A stretch of 64,000 bases of DNA from Mycolicibacterium sphagni (GTDB taxonomy: Bacteria; Actinomycetota; Actinomycetes; Mycobacteriales; Mycobacteriaceae). The translations under genes were made by a program, and so were the position numbers. The DNA is taken from NCBI RefSeq assembly GCF_013337765.1, contig NZ_VBSB01000022.1:1-64000 (forward strand). The letters are read 5' to 3'. The notes under the pieces are model-generated. The model saw only the letters and a list, made by a program, of their open reading frames with translations. It did not search any database and had not been told where the DNA came from. Below are positions 31,571-40,256 of this stretch, one piece after another. Within the stretch, counting starts at the first letter, position 1; the number at the start of each line of letters is the position of its first letter.

Positions 31571-33979
31571 TCAATCTTGCACCGCGGGCTCGGTTCGCCA
31601 CAACGTCCGCCGTTCGCCCAGTACCCGGCCCTGCACCCACCACAGCGCCTCGATCAGTCCGGCTGAGAGCAATCCCAGCGCCAAACCCGTCGAGGTGACC
31701 TCCAGGTTGGAGGGATCGATCATGAACGCCTTGCGGGCCAGCGGGATGGCAAAGATCACGACGTAAGCCAGGCCCGAGGTGGCCACCAGGGCCACCCGCC
31801 ACCACTGGTAGGGCCGGGCGACGACGGCCAGCACCCAGACCGCCCCCATCAGCAGGGTGATCAACGCGGCGGTCGAGGCTTGCATCTGTTCGGCCGGGGT
31901 CGAGCTGTTGCCGTGATAGGCGATCAGGTACGACGCGTACGTCGTCACGCCGACCACCACCCCGGACGGCAGCGCGGAGGTCATCACCCGCCGCACGAAC
32001 CCGGTGTGGGCGCGCTCGTTGTTGGGCGCCAGCGACAGGATGAACGCCGGGATGCCGATGGTGAACCACGCCGCGATTGTCACGTGGATGGGCTGGAACG
32101 GAAACAGCAGCGGAGCGGTCCCGAACAGCTTGTGGGACAACCCCGCAAACCCCACCAGCAGGGCCAGCAGGACCGAATAGACCGTCTTGGTCAGGAACAG
32201 GTTGGAGACCCGCTCGATGTTGCCGATGACCCGTCTGCCCTCGCCCACCACGTACGGCAGCGTGGCGAACTTGTTGTCCAGCAACACGATCTGGGCCACC
32301 GCTCGCGATGCCGGGCTTCCCGACCCCATCGCCACCCCGATGTCGGCGTCCTTGAGGGCCAGCACGTCGTTCACACCGTCGCCGGTCATCGCGACGGTGT
32401 GATCGCGCGACTGCAGCGCATGCACCATGGCGCGCTTCTGATCGGGCCGCACCCGGCCGAAGGTGGTGTAGGTATCCATGGTGTCGGCCAGCGCGTCAGG
32501 CGCGGACGGCAGCTGCCGGGCATCCAGGGTCTCGCCGTGTAAGCCCAGCGTCGCGGCCACCGCACCGACCGACACCGCGTTGTCACCGGAGATCACCTTG
32601 ACCGTCACATTCTGGGAAGCGAAGTACTCCAGGGTGTCTCGCGCGTCGGGACGGACCCGCTGTTCGAGAACCACCAACGCGACCGGCGTGACGTGACCGG
32701 GCGCCTCGGGACTGTCGACGGGTGCGTCGCTGGCACAAAGCAGCAGCACCCGCATACCGCGGGCGCCGATCTCTTCGGCCTGTGCTGCGGTGGCCGATTC
32801 CGGGTCGAGCAGAACGTCGGGGGCGCCGATCAGCCAGTTGCCGTGCTCGGCGTAGGAGACCCCGCTCCACTTGGTGGCCGACTTGAACGGCGCTGCGGCC
32901 GTGGCGGTCCAGCCCGGCGCGTCCGGGTAGGCCTCGGCGATGGCCTGCATGCTGGCGTTCGGCTTGGGGTCGTCGGCGGCCAGCGACGCCAGCACGTCGG
33001 TCACCCGGTGCGCGGTGTCGTCCCGACCCACCGGCGTGACATCGGCCAAGCGCATGCCGTTCTCGGTAAGTGTGCCGGTCTTGTCCGCACAAACCACGTC
33101 GACGCGGGCCAGCCCCTCGATGGCGGGCAACTCCTGCACCAGACATTGCCTGCGCCCCAACCGGATGACGCCGACCGCGAACGCGATCGACGTCATCAGG
33201 ACCAGGCCTTCGGGAACCATCGGAACCAGAGCGCCGACCATCCGCAGCACCGAATCCCGCCAGCCGGCATTGGTGGTGAACAACTGGGTGTAGATGACCA
33301 GCAGACCGGTGGGCCACAGCAGGTAGGTGATGAACTGCAGGACCTTGTTGATCCCGCTGCGCAGTTCGGATTTCACCAGGGTGAACTTGCTGGCTTCCTC
33401 GGCGAGCTTGGCGGCATAGGCTTCCCGGCCGACTTTGGTGGCGCGGTAGGCGCCGGTTCCGGCGACGACGAAGCTGCCCGACATCACCGTGTCGCCTGCA
33501 TGTTTGGCGATCGCGTCCGCCTCACCGGTCAACAGCGATTCGTCGACCTCGAGGTTGGCGGCCTCGAGTAACTCTCCGTCCACGACGATCTGGTCGCCCG
33601 GCCCGAGTTCGATGATGTCGTCGAGTACGACCTCGTTGGGCGGCAACGCGTTTGTCCCCGATTGCCTACGTACGGTGGGCTTGGCCTGCCCGACGATGGC
33701 CAGGTTGTCGAGCGTCTTCTTGGCCCGCAGTTCCTGGATGATGCCGATACCGCTGTTGGCGACGATCAGCAGCCCGAACATGCCGTTGATCAGCGATCCG
33801 GTGGACAGCACGATCAGCAGCAGCACGCCGAGGATGGCGTTGATACGCGTGAACACGTTGGCCCGCACGACTTCCGCGACGCTGCGCGACGCGCGGGTCG
33901 GGACATCGTTGGTCTTGCCATCGGCGATCCTGGCGGCCACTTCGTCGGCGGAAAGACCTGCCGCTACACCGGCTGTCAT
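31571..33979 (-). CDS. ctpE: P-type cation ATPase CtpE
   Basis: Ten-helix P-type ATPase of 802 residues, equivalent to M. tuberculosis CtpE (797 aa), reported as a Ca2+ importer. Catalytic Asp299 lies in DKTGT (299-303); TGEA (151-154) is the actuator dephosphorylation motif; VPEGL (255-259) is in helix 4; the hinge is TGDGVNDVLALKDADIG (in part). The N-terminal region lacks heavy-metal CxxC motifs. ATG 33979 overlaps the stop of the upstream serine hydrolase gene by 4 nt. Confidence 0.95.
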   Translation of the reverse strand: MTAGVAAGLSADEVAARIADGKTNDVPTRASRSVAEVVRANVFTRINAILGVLLLIVLSTGSLINGMFGLLIVANSGIGIIQELRAKKTLDNLAIVGQAKPTVRRQSGTNALPPNEVVLDDIIELGPGDQIVVDGELLEAANLEVDESLLTGEADAIAKHAGDTVMSGSFVVAGTGAYRATKVGREAYAAKLAEEASKFTLVKSELRSGINKVLQFITYLLWPTGLLVIYTQLFTTNAGWRDSVLRMVGALVPMVPEGLVLMTSIAFAVGVIRLGRRQCLVQELPAIEGLARVDVVCADKTGTLTENGMRLADVTPVGRDDTAHRVTDVLASLAADDPKPNASMQAIAEAYPDAPGWTATAAAPFKSATKWSGVSYAEHGNWLIGAPDVLLDPESATAAQAEEIGARGMRVLLLCASDAPVDSPEAPGHVTPVALVVLEQRVRPDARDTLEYFASQNVTVKVISGDNAVSVGAVAATLGLHGETLDARQLPSAPDALADTMDTYTTFGRVRPDQKRAMVHALQSRDHTVAMTGDGVNDVLALKDADIGVAMGSGSPASRAVAQIVLLDNKFATLPYVVGEGRRVIGNIERVSNLFLTKTVYSVLLALLVGFAGLSHKLFGTAPLLFPFQPIHVTIAAWFTIGIPAFILSLAPNNERAHTGFVRRVMTSALPSGVVVGVTTYASYLIAYHGNSSTPAEQMQASTAALITLLMGAVWVLAVVARPYQWWRVALVATSGLAYVVIFAIPLARKAFMIDPSNLEVTSTGLALGLLSAGLIEALWWVQGRVLGERRTLWRTEPAVQD

Positions 33980-35571
33980 CGAGCGAACGTTCCCATCTTC
34001 TCGGTGTCGTAGTACTCGAGCGTCAGCTTGTCGCCATCGAACGTCGCCTTGGAAATGCTTCCTGGCGGGAAGTTTTCGCTGGGGAAGCGGAAGGTGAACA
34101 CGTCACCGTCCCAGTGGGTGAGCTCGACGGTGTCGGGCCGCGGTCCCATCGACAGCGTGAGCTTGCCGCCGGACTCGGCGACCGCGGCCGGACCCCAGTA
34201 GTCGTTGCGGTAGCTGCCGACGTAGCTGGCCGGCGGCTTGGCCGGGGCCGGGTTGGCCGGTGGCGTCTTGCCCGCCAGCGAGCCGAATGGTTTGTCCATG
34301 TCGGCGAAGGCGTGCGCGTAGAGCTTGCGCCAGTCCTCGCGAACCTCGCCGAACTGGACCAGGTCGGCGAATTCCGCGGTCAGCGTTTCCGGGATACCGG
34401 TGGGGGTCGCGTTGGTCAGCGCGACGATCGCGACATCGGCCGACGGGATGATGACGAAGTTGGTTGCGGCACCGAGATCGAAGGCCCCCGAGTGGCTGAG
34501 CTGCACCCGGGCCGCCGATGTGGTGCCGACGTTGAATCCGTATCCGTAGAAACCAGAGCGCATCGCAGGCTCAGTGGGTGGGCTCGACACGATCTGCGGT
34601 GACACCGCAGGCAGCAGCGCGGCGGGATCGACGATCTGCTGCCCGTTGTACTGCCCGTCGGCCAGCATCATGGTCAGCCAGTGGGTAAGGTCGTTGACCG
34701 ACGAACTGACTCCTCCCGCAGGCGATTCGGGATCGGCGTCGCGCGTGTAGAGCGGTTCGTATTTTCCGTCGATGCGGATGTGCCCGAGCGCCTTGTCGGC
34801 CCTGGCCTCGTAATCGGCGAACCGGGAGCTGGTCGACGCCATGCCCAGCGGGCGGTAGAGCACCTGGTCGCTGAGGTCCTCCCAGGACTTGCCTGCCGCG
34901 ACGGCCACCGCCTCGGCGGCGGCCGTCAACCCGAAGTTGGTGTAGGCGTAGGAGATCCGGAACGGAGCCAGCGGAAGCTGACGCAGCCGTTCCAGAACAT
35001 AGCGGCGGTCGTAACCGAGATCCTCGAGCTGGTCGCCTGCGTGATCCGGCAACCCCGAGCGGTGCGAGTACAGATCGCCGACGGTGACCAGCTTCGTGGC
35101 CACCGGATCCGAGAGCGCAAACCACGGCAGCTTGTCGGTCACCGGGGTGTTCCAGCTGATCGCGTTCTGGCTGACCTGATGGGCCACGACGGTGGCGCCG
35201 ATCGGCTTGGACACCGAGGCCAGCTGGAACACGGTGTCCGGATCGACGCGGTTGCCGGGGTCATCGGCCGGGCGGTTGACATCCTTGACCCCGAAGCCCT
35301 TGGCGTACACCGTTTTTCCTTCGTGGACCACGGCCACCGCCATACCGGGGATGCCGGATGCCTTGATCAGGTCCTCGGCGATACCGTCCAGCTTGCCGAT
35401 GGCGTTGTCGACGGCGTTGTCCGGCAGCGCCAGCGCGGGCACCAACGGCGGCGGCTGATCGGACAGCGGCTTGGGAGTCTCGGGGGTGGAGGCGGGGCTG
35501 CTACACGCGGTGAGCGCAGCGACGAGAGCAACGATCGCGGCACGCGCTGCCAGAGCGGTCATGGGTTGCAC
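33976..35571 (-). CDS. Beta-lactamase-fold serine hydrolase lipoprotein (Rv0907-like)
   Basis: Exported lipoprotein of 531 residues; signal peptide with lipobox LTAC (Cys23). The class C beta-lactamase/penicillin-binding fold carries Ser119-x-x-Lys122 (SVSK) and Tyr-x-Asn (AYTN) motifs; the C-terminal about 100 residues form a separate beta-barrel-like domain (SYRNDYWGP...). Possible substrates are peptidoglycan peptides or esters. It sits between the MBL protein and ctpE as in M. tuberculosis Rv0907, and is co-transcribed with both. Confidence 0.92.
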   Translation of the reverse strand: MQPMTALAARAAIVALVAALTACSSPASTPETPKPLSDQPPPLVPALALPDNAVDNAIGKLDGIAEDLIKASGIPGMAVAVVHEGKTVYAKGFGVKDVNRPADDPGNRVDPDTVFQLASVSKPIGATVVAHQVSQNAISWNTPVTDKLPWFALSDPVATKLVTVGDLYSHRSGLPDHAGDQLEDLGYDRRYVLERLRQLPLAPFRISYAYTNFGLTAAAEAVAVAAGKSWEDLSDQVLYRPLGMASTSSRFADYEARADKALGHIRIDGKYEPLYTRDADPESPAGGVSSSVNDLTHWLTMMLADGQYNGQQIVDPAALLPAVSPQIVSSPPTEPAMRSGFYGYGFNVGTTSAARVQLSHSGAFDLGAATNFVIIPSADVAIVALTNATPTGIPETLTAEFADLVQFGEVREDWRKLYAHAFADMDKPFGSLAGKTPPANPAPAKPPASYVGSYRNDYWGPAAVAESGGKLTLSMGPRPDTVELTHWDGDVFTFRFPSENFPPGSISKATFDGDKLTLEYYDTEKMGTFAR

Positions 35572-35580
35572 CGTAGTGGC

Positions 35581-36690
35581 TCACAGCTCCCACCATCGGT
35601 CTATCGCCCCCGCCGTGGCGGTGACGACCCGGCCGCCGGGACGCGGCACCGCGGTCCGAACGCCCTCGTCCTGCGCGGACACCAGCAACCGTTCGACCGG
35701 CTCGGCCCACGGATGGGGGGCCAGCCGGAACGTGCACCAATGGATCGGGACCAGCAGCCCGGCGTCGCTGACATCGCGATGGGCGCGCACCGCCTCTTCG
35801 GGATTCATGTGGATGTCCGGCCAGGCGGTGTTGTAGGCCCCGATCGGCATCAGAGTCAGGTCGAAGGGGCCGTAATCGGTGCCGATCTGCTCGAAGCTGC
35901 CGGTGTAGCCGGTGTCGCCGCCGAAGTAGGCGCGGTGCTTCGGGCCGATGATCGCCCAGGACGACCACAGCGTGGTGTTGCGGGACAGGAACCGGCCGGA
36001 GAAGTGCCGCGCGGGCGTGCAGACCAGGGCCAGGTCGCCGATCCGGGCCTGCTCGTTCCAGTCCAGCTCGATGATCCGCTCGGCCGGGATGCGCCACTGC
36101 CGCAGATGCGCGCCGACGCCGAGCGGGACGACGAATGGTGCCCGCTGGGTGCGGGCCAGCGCGAGCACGGTGTCCATGTCCAGGTGGTCGTAGTGGTCAT
36201 GGCTGACCACCACCGCGTCCAGCGCTGGCAGTGCTTCCAGCGGCGCGGGTACCGGATGCAGCCGCTGGGGCCCCACGGTGCGCGACGGCGAGCAGCGGTC
36301 GCTCCACACCGGGTCGGTGAGCACCCGGTAGCCGTCGATCTCGATCAGCGCGGTCGAGTGGCCCAGCCAGCTGACCACGAGCGGCTCGGAACTGATCGGG
36401 GCGGTCGAGTGGTCCAGCGGAATGGTTCCGGGCGGGCGGCTGGCCGAGCGGCGGCCGAGCATGTCGAAGAGGACGAGGCGGTTTTCCTCGGCGTCCAGTC
36501 GCATCGGCGATGCGGGCTCCAGGTTGTGGAACACGCCTTCGCGGAAATTGGGTGAGCCGTCGGCGACCGGGCGGATCTCACCGGGGCCGGCCCCCAGCGA
36601 TGCGGGCGCATCGTTGAGGGCACGCAGCACAAAGCCGCCGGTGGCCAGCGATGCGGTCCCGGCGGCCAGTCGCAGGGCCGCCCTCAACAC
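35581..36690 (-). CDS. Metallo-beta-lactamase-fold (UlaG/NAPE-PLD-like) hydrolase (Rv0906-like)
   Basis: MBL-fold hydrolase of 369 residues from GTG 36690, which lies 1 nt from the echA6 stop; the longer frame to 36864 reads Arg/Ser-rich shadow sequence. The zinc motif SHDHYDHLD plus the later PARHFSGR and GDTGYT segments mark the COG2220 branch that contains NAPE-PLD-type phospholipases. An N-terminal hydrophobic stretch (RAALRLAAGTASLATGGFVL, in part) may anchor or export it. M. tuberculosis Rv0906 (372 aa) is equivalent. Confidence 0.9.
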   Translation of the reverse strand: MLRAALRLAAGTASLATGGFVLRALNDAPASLGAGPGEIRPVADGSPNFREGVFHNLEPASPMRLDAEENRLVLFDMLGRRSASRPPGTIPLDHSTAPISSEPLVVSWLGHSTALIEIDGYRVLTDPVWSDRCSPSRTVGPQRLHPVPAPLEALPALDAVVVSHDHYDHLDMDTVLALARTQRAPFVVPLGVGAHLRQWRIPAERIIELDWNEQARIGDLALVCTPARHFSGRFLSRNTTLWSSWAIIGPKHRAYFGGDTGYTGSFEQIGTDYGPFDLTLMPIGAYNTAWPDIHMNPEEAVRAHRDVSDAGLLVPIHWCTFRLAPHPWAEPVERLLVSAQDEGVRTAVPRPGGRVVTATAGAIDRWWEL

Positions 36691-36691
36691 A

Positions 36692-37423
36692 TCAGGCCCC
36701 CGTGAACTTGGCGGCGCGCTTCTCGATGCGGGCCACCTGGGCCTCGATGACGTCCTGGCTGCCCCACGCCTTGTCGAACAGCTCCTTGTGGACCGGCCAC
36801 TGCTCCTCGAACGCGCCGTCGTCGTTGAGCACCCGCTTGGAGGCCTGCAATGACAGCGGCGCAAGACCGGCGATCTCGGCAGCCCAGGCCTGGGCGTCGG
36901 CCAGCTCGCCGAGCCGGTTGGCCATCCCGGTCATCAGCGCCGTGTCCGCGTCGAGCCTCTCGGCGCCCAGCAGCATGCCGCGGGCGCGCCCGTAGCCGGC
37001 CAGCGAGCTCAACCGCCGGACGCTCCAGTTGTCCAGCGCCAGACCGTATTTGGCGATCGGGAATTGGAAGTATGCACCCGGTGCCACCACGCGAAGGTCG
37101 CAGATCATCGCCAGTTGCACACCCGCGCCGATCGCCGGGCCGTTGATCGCACCGATCACCGGCATCGGGACGGCGTCGATCGCCTTGTTCAGGGCGATGG
37201 CCTTGTCGGGGAAGTCGGCGGCGAACACATCCCCGGACAGGTCGGCCCCGGCGCAGAACACCGTGCCCTGTCCGGTCAGCACGATCGCGCGCACGTCGTC
37301 GGCGGCCGCCTTCTCCACCGCTTCGCGCAGTGAGTCGACGAGTTCGGAATTGAGCGCGTTGCGTCTTTCCGAACGCTGCAGTTCGATCGTGGTCACATCC
37401 CCCACGCGGTTGATACCGATCAT
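36692..37423 (-). CDS. echA6: Enoyl-CoA hydratase-like protein EchA6
   Basis: Crotonase-fold protein of 243 residues, the same length as M. tuberculosis EchA6. The oxyanion-loop region FCAGADLSGD is kept, but the two catalytic glutamates are missing: GPAIGAGVQ has Gln and GLALDNWSVRRL has no acid at the second position. In M. tuberculosis EchA6 is a non-catalytic acyl-CoA carrier feeding mycolate synthesis and is the target of THPP inhibitors; the same role is inferred. ATG 37423 faces accD3 across 32 nt. Confidence 0.93.
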   Translation of the reverse strand: MIGINRVGDVTTIELQRSERRNALNSELVDSLREAVEKAAADDVRAIVLTGQGTVFCAGADLSGDVFAADFPDKAIALNKAIDAVPMPVIGAINGPAIGAGVQLAMICDLRVVAPGAYFQFPIAKYGLALDNWSVRRLSSLAGYGRARGMLLGAERLDADTALMTGMANRLGELADAQAWAAEIAGLAPLSLQASKRVLNDDGAFEEQWPVHKELFDKAWGSQDVIEAQVARIEKRAAKFTGA

Positions 37424-37455
37424 GGTTCGAGGGTACTGGCGGATAGCCTCACCTG

Positions 37456-38928
37456 ATGAGTCGCATCGGGGCTGCCGAACTGCGCGACGCCGCACTCGAC
37501 CCGGGGTCGTTCCGAAGCTGGGATGACGCACCTTTGCTCGTCACTGTCGACGAGGCGTACGCCCGTGAGCTCGAGCGGGCCCGCGCCGCCACCGGTTTCG
37601 ACGAGGCGGTGCTGACCGGTGAGGGCACCGTGTTCGGCCGCCGGGTGGCGGTGGTTGCCTGCGAGTTCGACTTCCTGGCCGGGTCGATCGGGGTGGCCGC
37701 CGCCGAACGCATCACCGCAGCTGTCGAGCGTGCGACCGCCGAGAAACTGCCGCTGCTGGCGTCGCCGAGCTCGGGTGGCACCCGCATGCAGGAGGGCACG
37801 GTCGCGTTCCTGCAGATGGTGAAGATCGCCGCTGCGGTCACCCAGCACAAGAACGCGCACCTGCCGTATCTGGTGTATCTGCGGCACCCGACGACCGGCG
37901 GGGTGTTCGCGTCATGGGGTTCGCTGGGGCACATCACCGCGGCCCAGCCGGGCGCGCTGATCGGCTTCCTCGGGCCTCGGGTGTACGAGCAGCTCTACGG
38001 CGAACCATTCCCGCCCGGGGTGCAGACTGCGGAGAACCTGCTGCGGCACGGCGTAATTGACGCCGTGGTAGGCCTGGAGGCGTTGCGCACGATGCTGGAT
38101 CGCGCGCTGACCGTCATCACCGATGCGCCGGCGGCACCGCCGGCCGCGATCCCCGACGAGCCGCTGCCCGACGTGCCGGCGTGGGAGTCGGTCATCGCTT
38201 CGCGGCGCCCCGACCGGCCCGGCGTGAGCTGGCTACTACGGGAGGCGGCCACCGACCGGGTGCTGCTGTCCGGCACCCACGGCGAGGCAGCCACCACGGT
38301 GCTGGCGCTGGCCCGCTTCGGCGGCCAGCCCGCCGTCGTCGTCGGGCAGCGACGGGTGGTCGGAGGGGTCGTCGGCCCGGTCGCACTGCGGGAGGCCCGC
38401 CGCGGCATGGCGCTGGCCGCCAGCCTGCAACTGCCGTTGGTGCTGGTCATCGACACCGCAGGGCCTGCGCTGTCGGCCGAGGCCGAGCAGGACGGGCTGG
38501 CAGGCGAGATCGCCCGCTGCCTGTCCGATCTGGTCACGCTGGACACCCCGACGGTGTCGGTACTGCTCGGCCAGGGCAGCGGCGGGCCCGCGCTGGCGAT
38601 GGTTCCGGCGGACCGGGTCCTGGCCGCCCAGCACGGCTGGCTGGCCCCGCTGCCCCCGGAAGGCGCCAGCGCAATCGTCTTCCGTGACACCGCACACGCC
38701 CCGGAATTGGCTGCCGCACAAGGGGTTCGATCGGCCGATCTGCTGCGCAACGGCATCGTCGACGTGATCGTTCCCGAACATCCCGACGCCGCGGACGAGC
38801 CGGTCGAATTCGCGCGCCGGCTGTCCGACGCGATCGCCCGCGAGATTCACGACCTGCGGGACAAGCCGTCCGACCTGCGCTATGCCACCCGCCTACAGCG
38901 GTATCGGCGGATCGGTCTGCCGGGCTAG
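37456..38928 (+). CDS. accD3: Acyl-CoA carboxylase beta-subunit AccD3
   Basis: Carboxyltransferase of 490 residues (about 495 in M. tuberculosis). The N-terminal half covers the acyl-CoA-binding lobe with LPLLASPSSGGTRMQEG (oxyanion region), the second half the biotin-side lobe with GGVVGPVALREARRGMALAASLQLPLV-type sequence, given in part. It would carboxylate an acyl-CoA with a biotinylated AccA partner encoded elsewhere. Its partner and substrate length are less certain than for AccD4-6. ATG 37456 starts just 32 nt from divergent echA6. Confidence 0.92.
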   Translation: MSRIGAAELRDAALDPGSFRSWDDAPLLVTVDEAYARELERARAATGFDEAVLTGEGTVFGRRVAVVACEFDFLAGSIGVAAAERITAAVERATAEKLPLLASPSSGGTRMQEGTVAFLQMVKIAAAVTQHKNAHLPYLVYLRHPTTGGVFASWGSLGHITAAQPGALIGFLGPRVYEQLYGEPFPPGVQTAENLLRHGVIDAVVGLEALRTMLDRALTVITDAPAAPPAAIPDEPLPDVPAWESVIASRRPDRPGVSWLLREAATDRVLLSGTHGEAATTVLALARFGGQPAVVVGQRRVVGGVVGPVALREARRGMALAASLQLPLVLVIDTAGPALSAEAEQDGLAGEIARCLSDLVTLDTPTVSVLLGQGSGGPALAMVPADRVLAAQHGWLAPLPPEGASAIVFRDTAHAPELAAAQGVRSADLLRNGIVDVIVPEHPDAADEPVEFARRLSDAIAREIHDLRDKPSDLRYATRLQRYRRIGLPG

Positions 38929-39572
38929 GTGCGCCGGAACAGCTCCGCGGGCCTGCCGCCGGTGCGGGTGACCAGATGGCCGGTCGGCCGCAGCAGCGGC
39001 TTCATCAGCCTGCGAAACCCGTCGCGCTGAAGCGGCCTGCCCGCCACCGCCTGGTGCACTCGGTGCAGCTCACCGAGGGTGAACTGGCGCCCGAGCAGGT
39101 GACCGGGGTCGGGTTGCTCGGCGTAGCGGTCGCGGACGTGCTCGACCGCGCGGGCGATGATCTCGGCGTGCCCGTAGCGCAGCCGGCCAGGGCGGGCCAC
39201 CGCGACCAGTCGCGTCTGGCCCGGCCTGCGCGAGTCGAGCCGGCGGATCGGCACGACTTCGACGTGCGCCACCGACAGTGCCCAGCCGCGGCTGTCGCGC
39301 CCGGGGTCGTCGTACACGTGCAGCTGGCGCGGGCGCAGCCCGCGCACGTCGGCCTTGTCCTGTAACGACCGCTCGACCGCGTCGGCGAGCCGCTCGCCGG
39401 GGTGCAGGAAGGTTCCCGGCAACCCCCAGCCGGCGTCGGCCCGACGCACCTGCAGAACCATCAACTCCGGCTCGGCCGGATCGAGGGTCAGCAGTGCGGT
39501 ATCCACGGCCACATTCGGGCGCGGATAAGAACTAAGTGGCTGAGCTTGATCGTCGCTTGCATCTTTGATCAA
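38925..39572 (-). CDS. NrtR-like Nudix/winged-helix protein
   Basis: A 215-residue protein from TTG 39572. Residues about 15-140 form a Nudix fold (VAVDTALLTLDP, LQVRRADAGWGLPGTFLHPGERLADAVE in part) but the Nudix box is degenerate: a Thr replaces its second Gly and the REUxEE part reads SLQDKA, so hydrolysis is unlikely. The last 70 residues resemble the NrtR winged helix (FTLGELHRVHQAVAG, GRPAELFR). NrtR proteins sense ADP-ribose and control NAD genes. TTG 39572 lies 4 nt after the phosphoribosyltransferase stop; no better start fits. Confidence 0.78.
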   Translation of the reverse strand: MIKDASDDQAQPLSSYPRPNVAVDTALLTLDPAEPELMVLQVRRADAGWGLPGTFLHPGERLADAVERSLQDKADVRGLRPRQLHVYDDPGRDSRGWALSVAHVEVVPIRRLDSRRPGQTRLVAVARPGRLRYGHAEIIARAVEHVRDRYAEQPDPGHLLGRQFTLGELHRVHQAVAGRPLQRDGFRRLMKPLLRPTGHLVTRTGGRPAELFRRT

Positions 39573-39576
39573 CTCA

Positions 39577-40227
39577 TCATTGCGTAAAGCCGTGCTCGGC
39601 GCACCGCAGTAGTGTGCAGACTTCCTCGTCCTCGGTCTGCTGGAAGTTGTCGTAGCCTTGGCCGACCGCGCTGAAATATGTTGGGGCACCCGGACATACG
39701 ACATCGTCGGCATAGTGGCGCAATTCGGCGATCGTGTCGAGCGCACCGATCGGGGCGGCCAGCACCACCGTGGCCGCGCCGTGCGCGCGGGCCACCAGGC
39801 AGGCCGCGCGAGCAGTGGAGCCGGTGGCGAAACCGTCGTCGACGATCACCACGACCCGGCCCGTCAACGGAATTGGGGGCCGATCGCCGCGGTAAGCCTC
39901 GACGCGACGACGAAGCTCGGTGCGCTGCGCAGCCTCGACCTCCGCGATCTCGGCGTCGCTGAGCACCACATGTTTGAGCACCGCATCGTTGAGCACCCGC
40001 ACCCCACCCTCGCCGATGGCGCCGAACGCCAGCTCGGGTTGGCTCGGCACGCCGAGCTTGCGCACGACCAGCACGTCCAGCGGGGCGGTCAGCGCCTTGG
40101 CGACCTCGTAGGCCACCGGTACACCACCGCGCGGAAGGCCGAGGACCACCGGGTTGCGGTCGCGGTAAGCCAGCATCCAGCCGGCCAGCCGGCGGCCGGC
40201 ATCAGCCCGATCGGCATAGCGCCGCAT
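39577..40227 (-). CDS. Phosphoribosyltransferase-domain protein
   Basis: A 216-residue type I PRTase-fold protein. The PRPP loop is VVVIVDDGFATGSTARA (in part), preceded by LGLPRGGVPVAYEVA, which is typical of the phosphoribosyltransferase family seen as Rv0571c/Rv2030c-type proteins in M. tuberculosis, several of which are DosR-controlled. The substrate base is unknown. ATG 40227 follows the ABC exporter by about 29 nt and the NrtR-like gene follows after 4 nt. Confidence 0.85.
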   Translation of the reverse strand: MRRYADRADAGRRLAGWMLAYRDRNPVVLGLPRGGVPVAYEVAKALTAPLDVLVVRKLGVPSQPELAFGAIGEGGVRVLNDAVLKHVVLSDAEIAEVEAAQRTELRRRVEAYRGDRPPIPLTGRVVVIVDDGFATGSTARAACLVARAHGAATVVLAAPIGALDTIAELRHYADDVVCPGAPTYFSAVGQGYDNFQQTEDEEVCTLLRCAEHGFTQ

Positions 40228-40256
40228 ACTTCGCAGTCTGCGCCTCGCGGCGTGCG

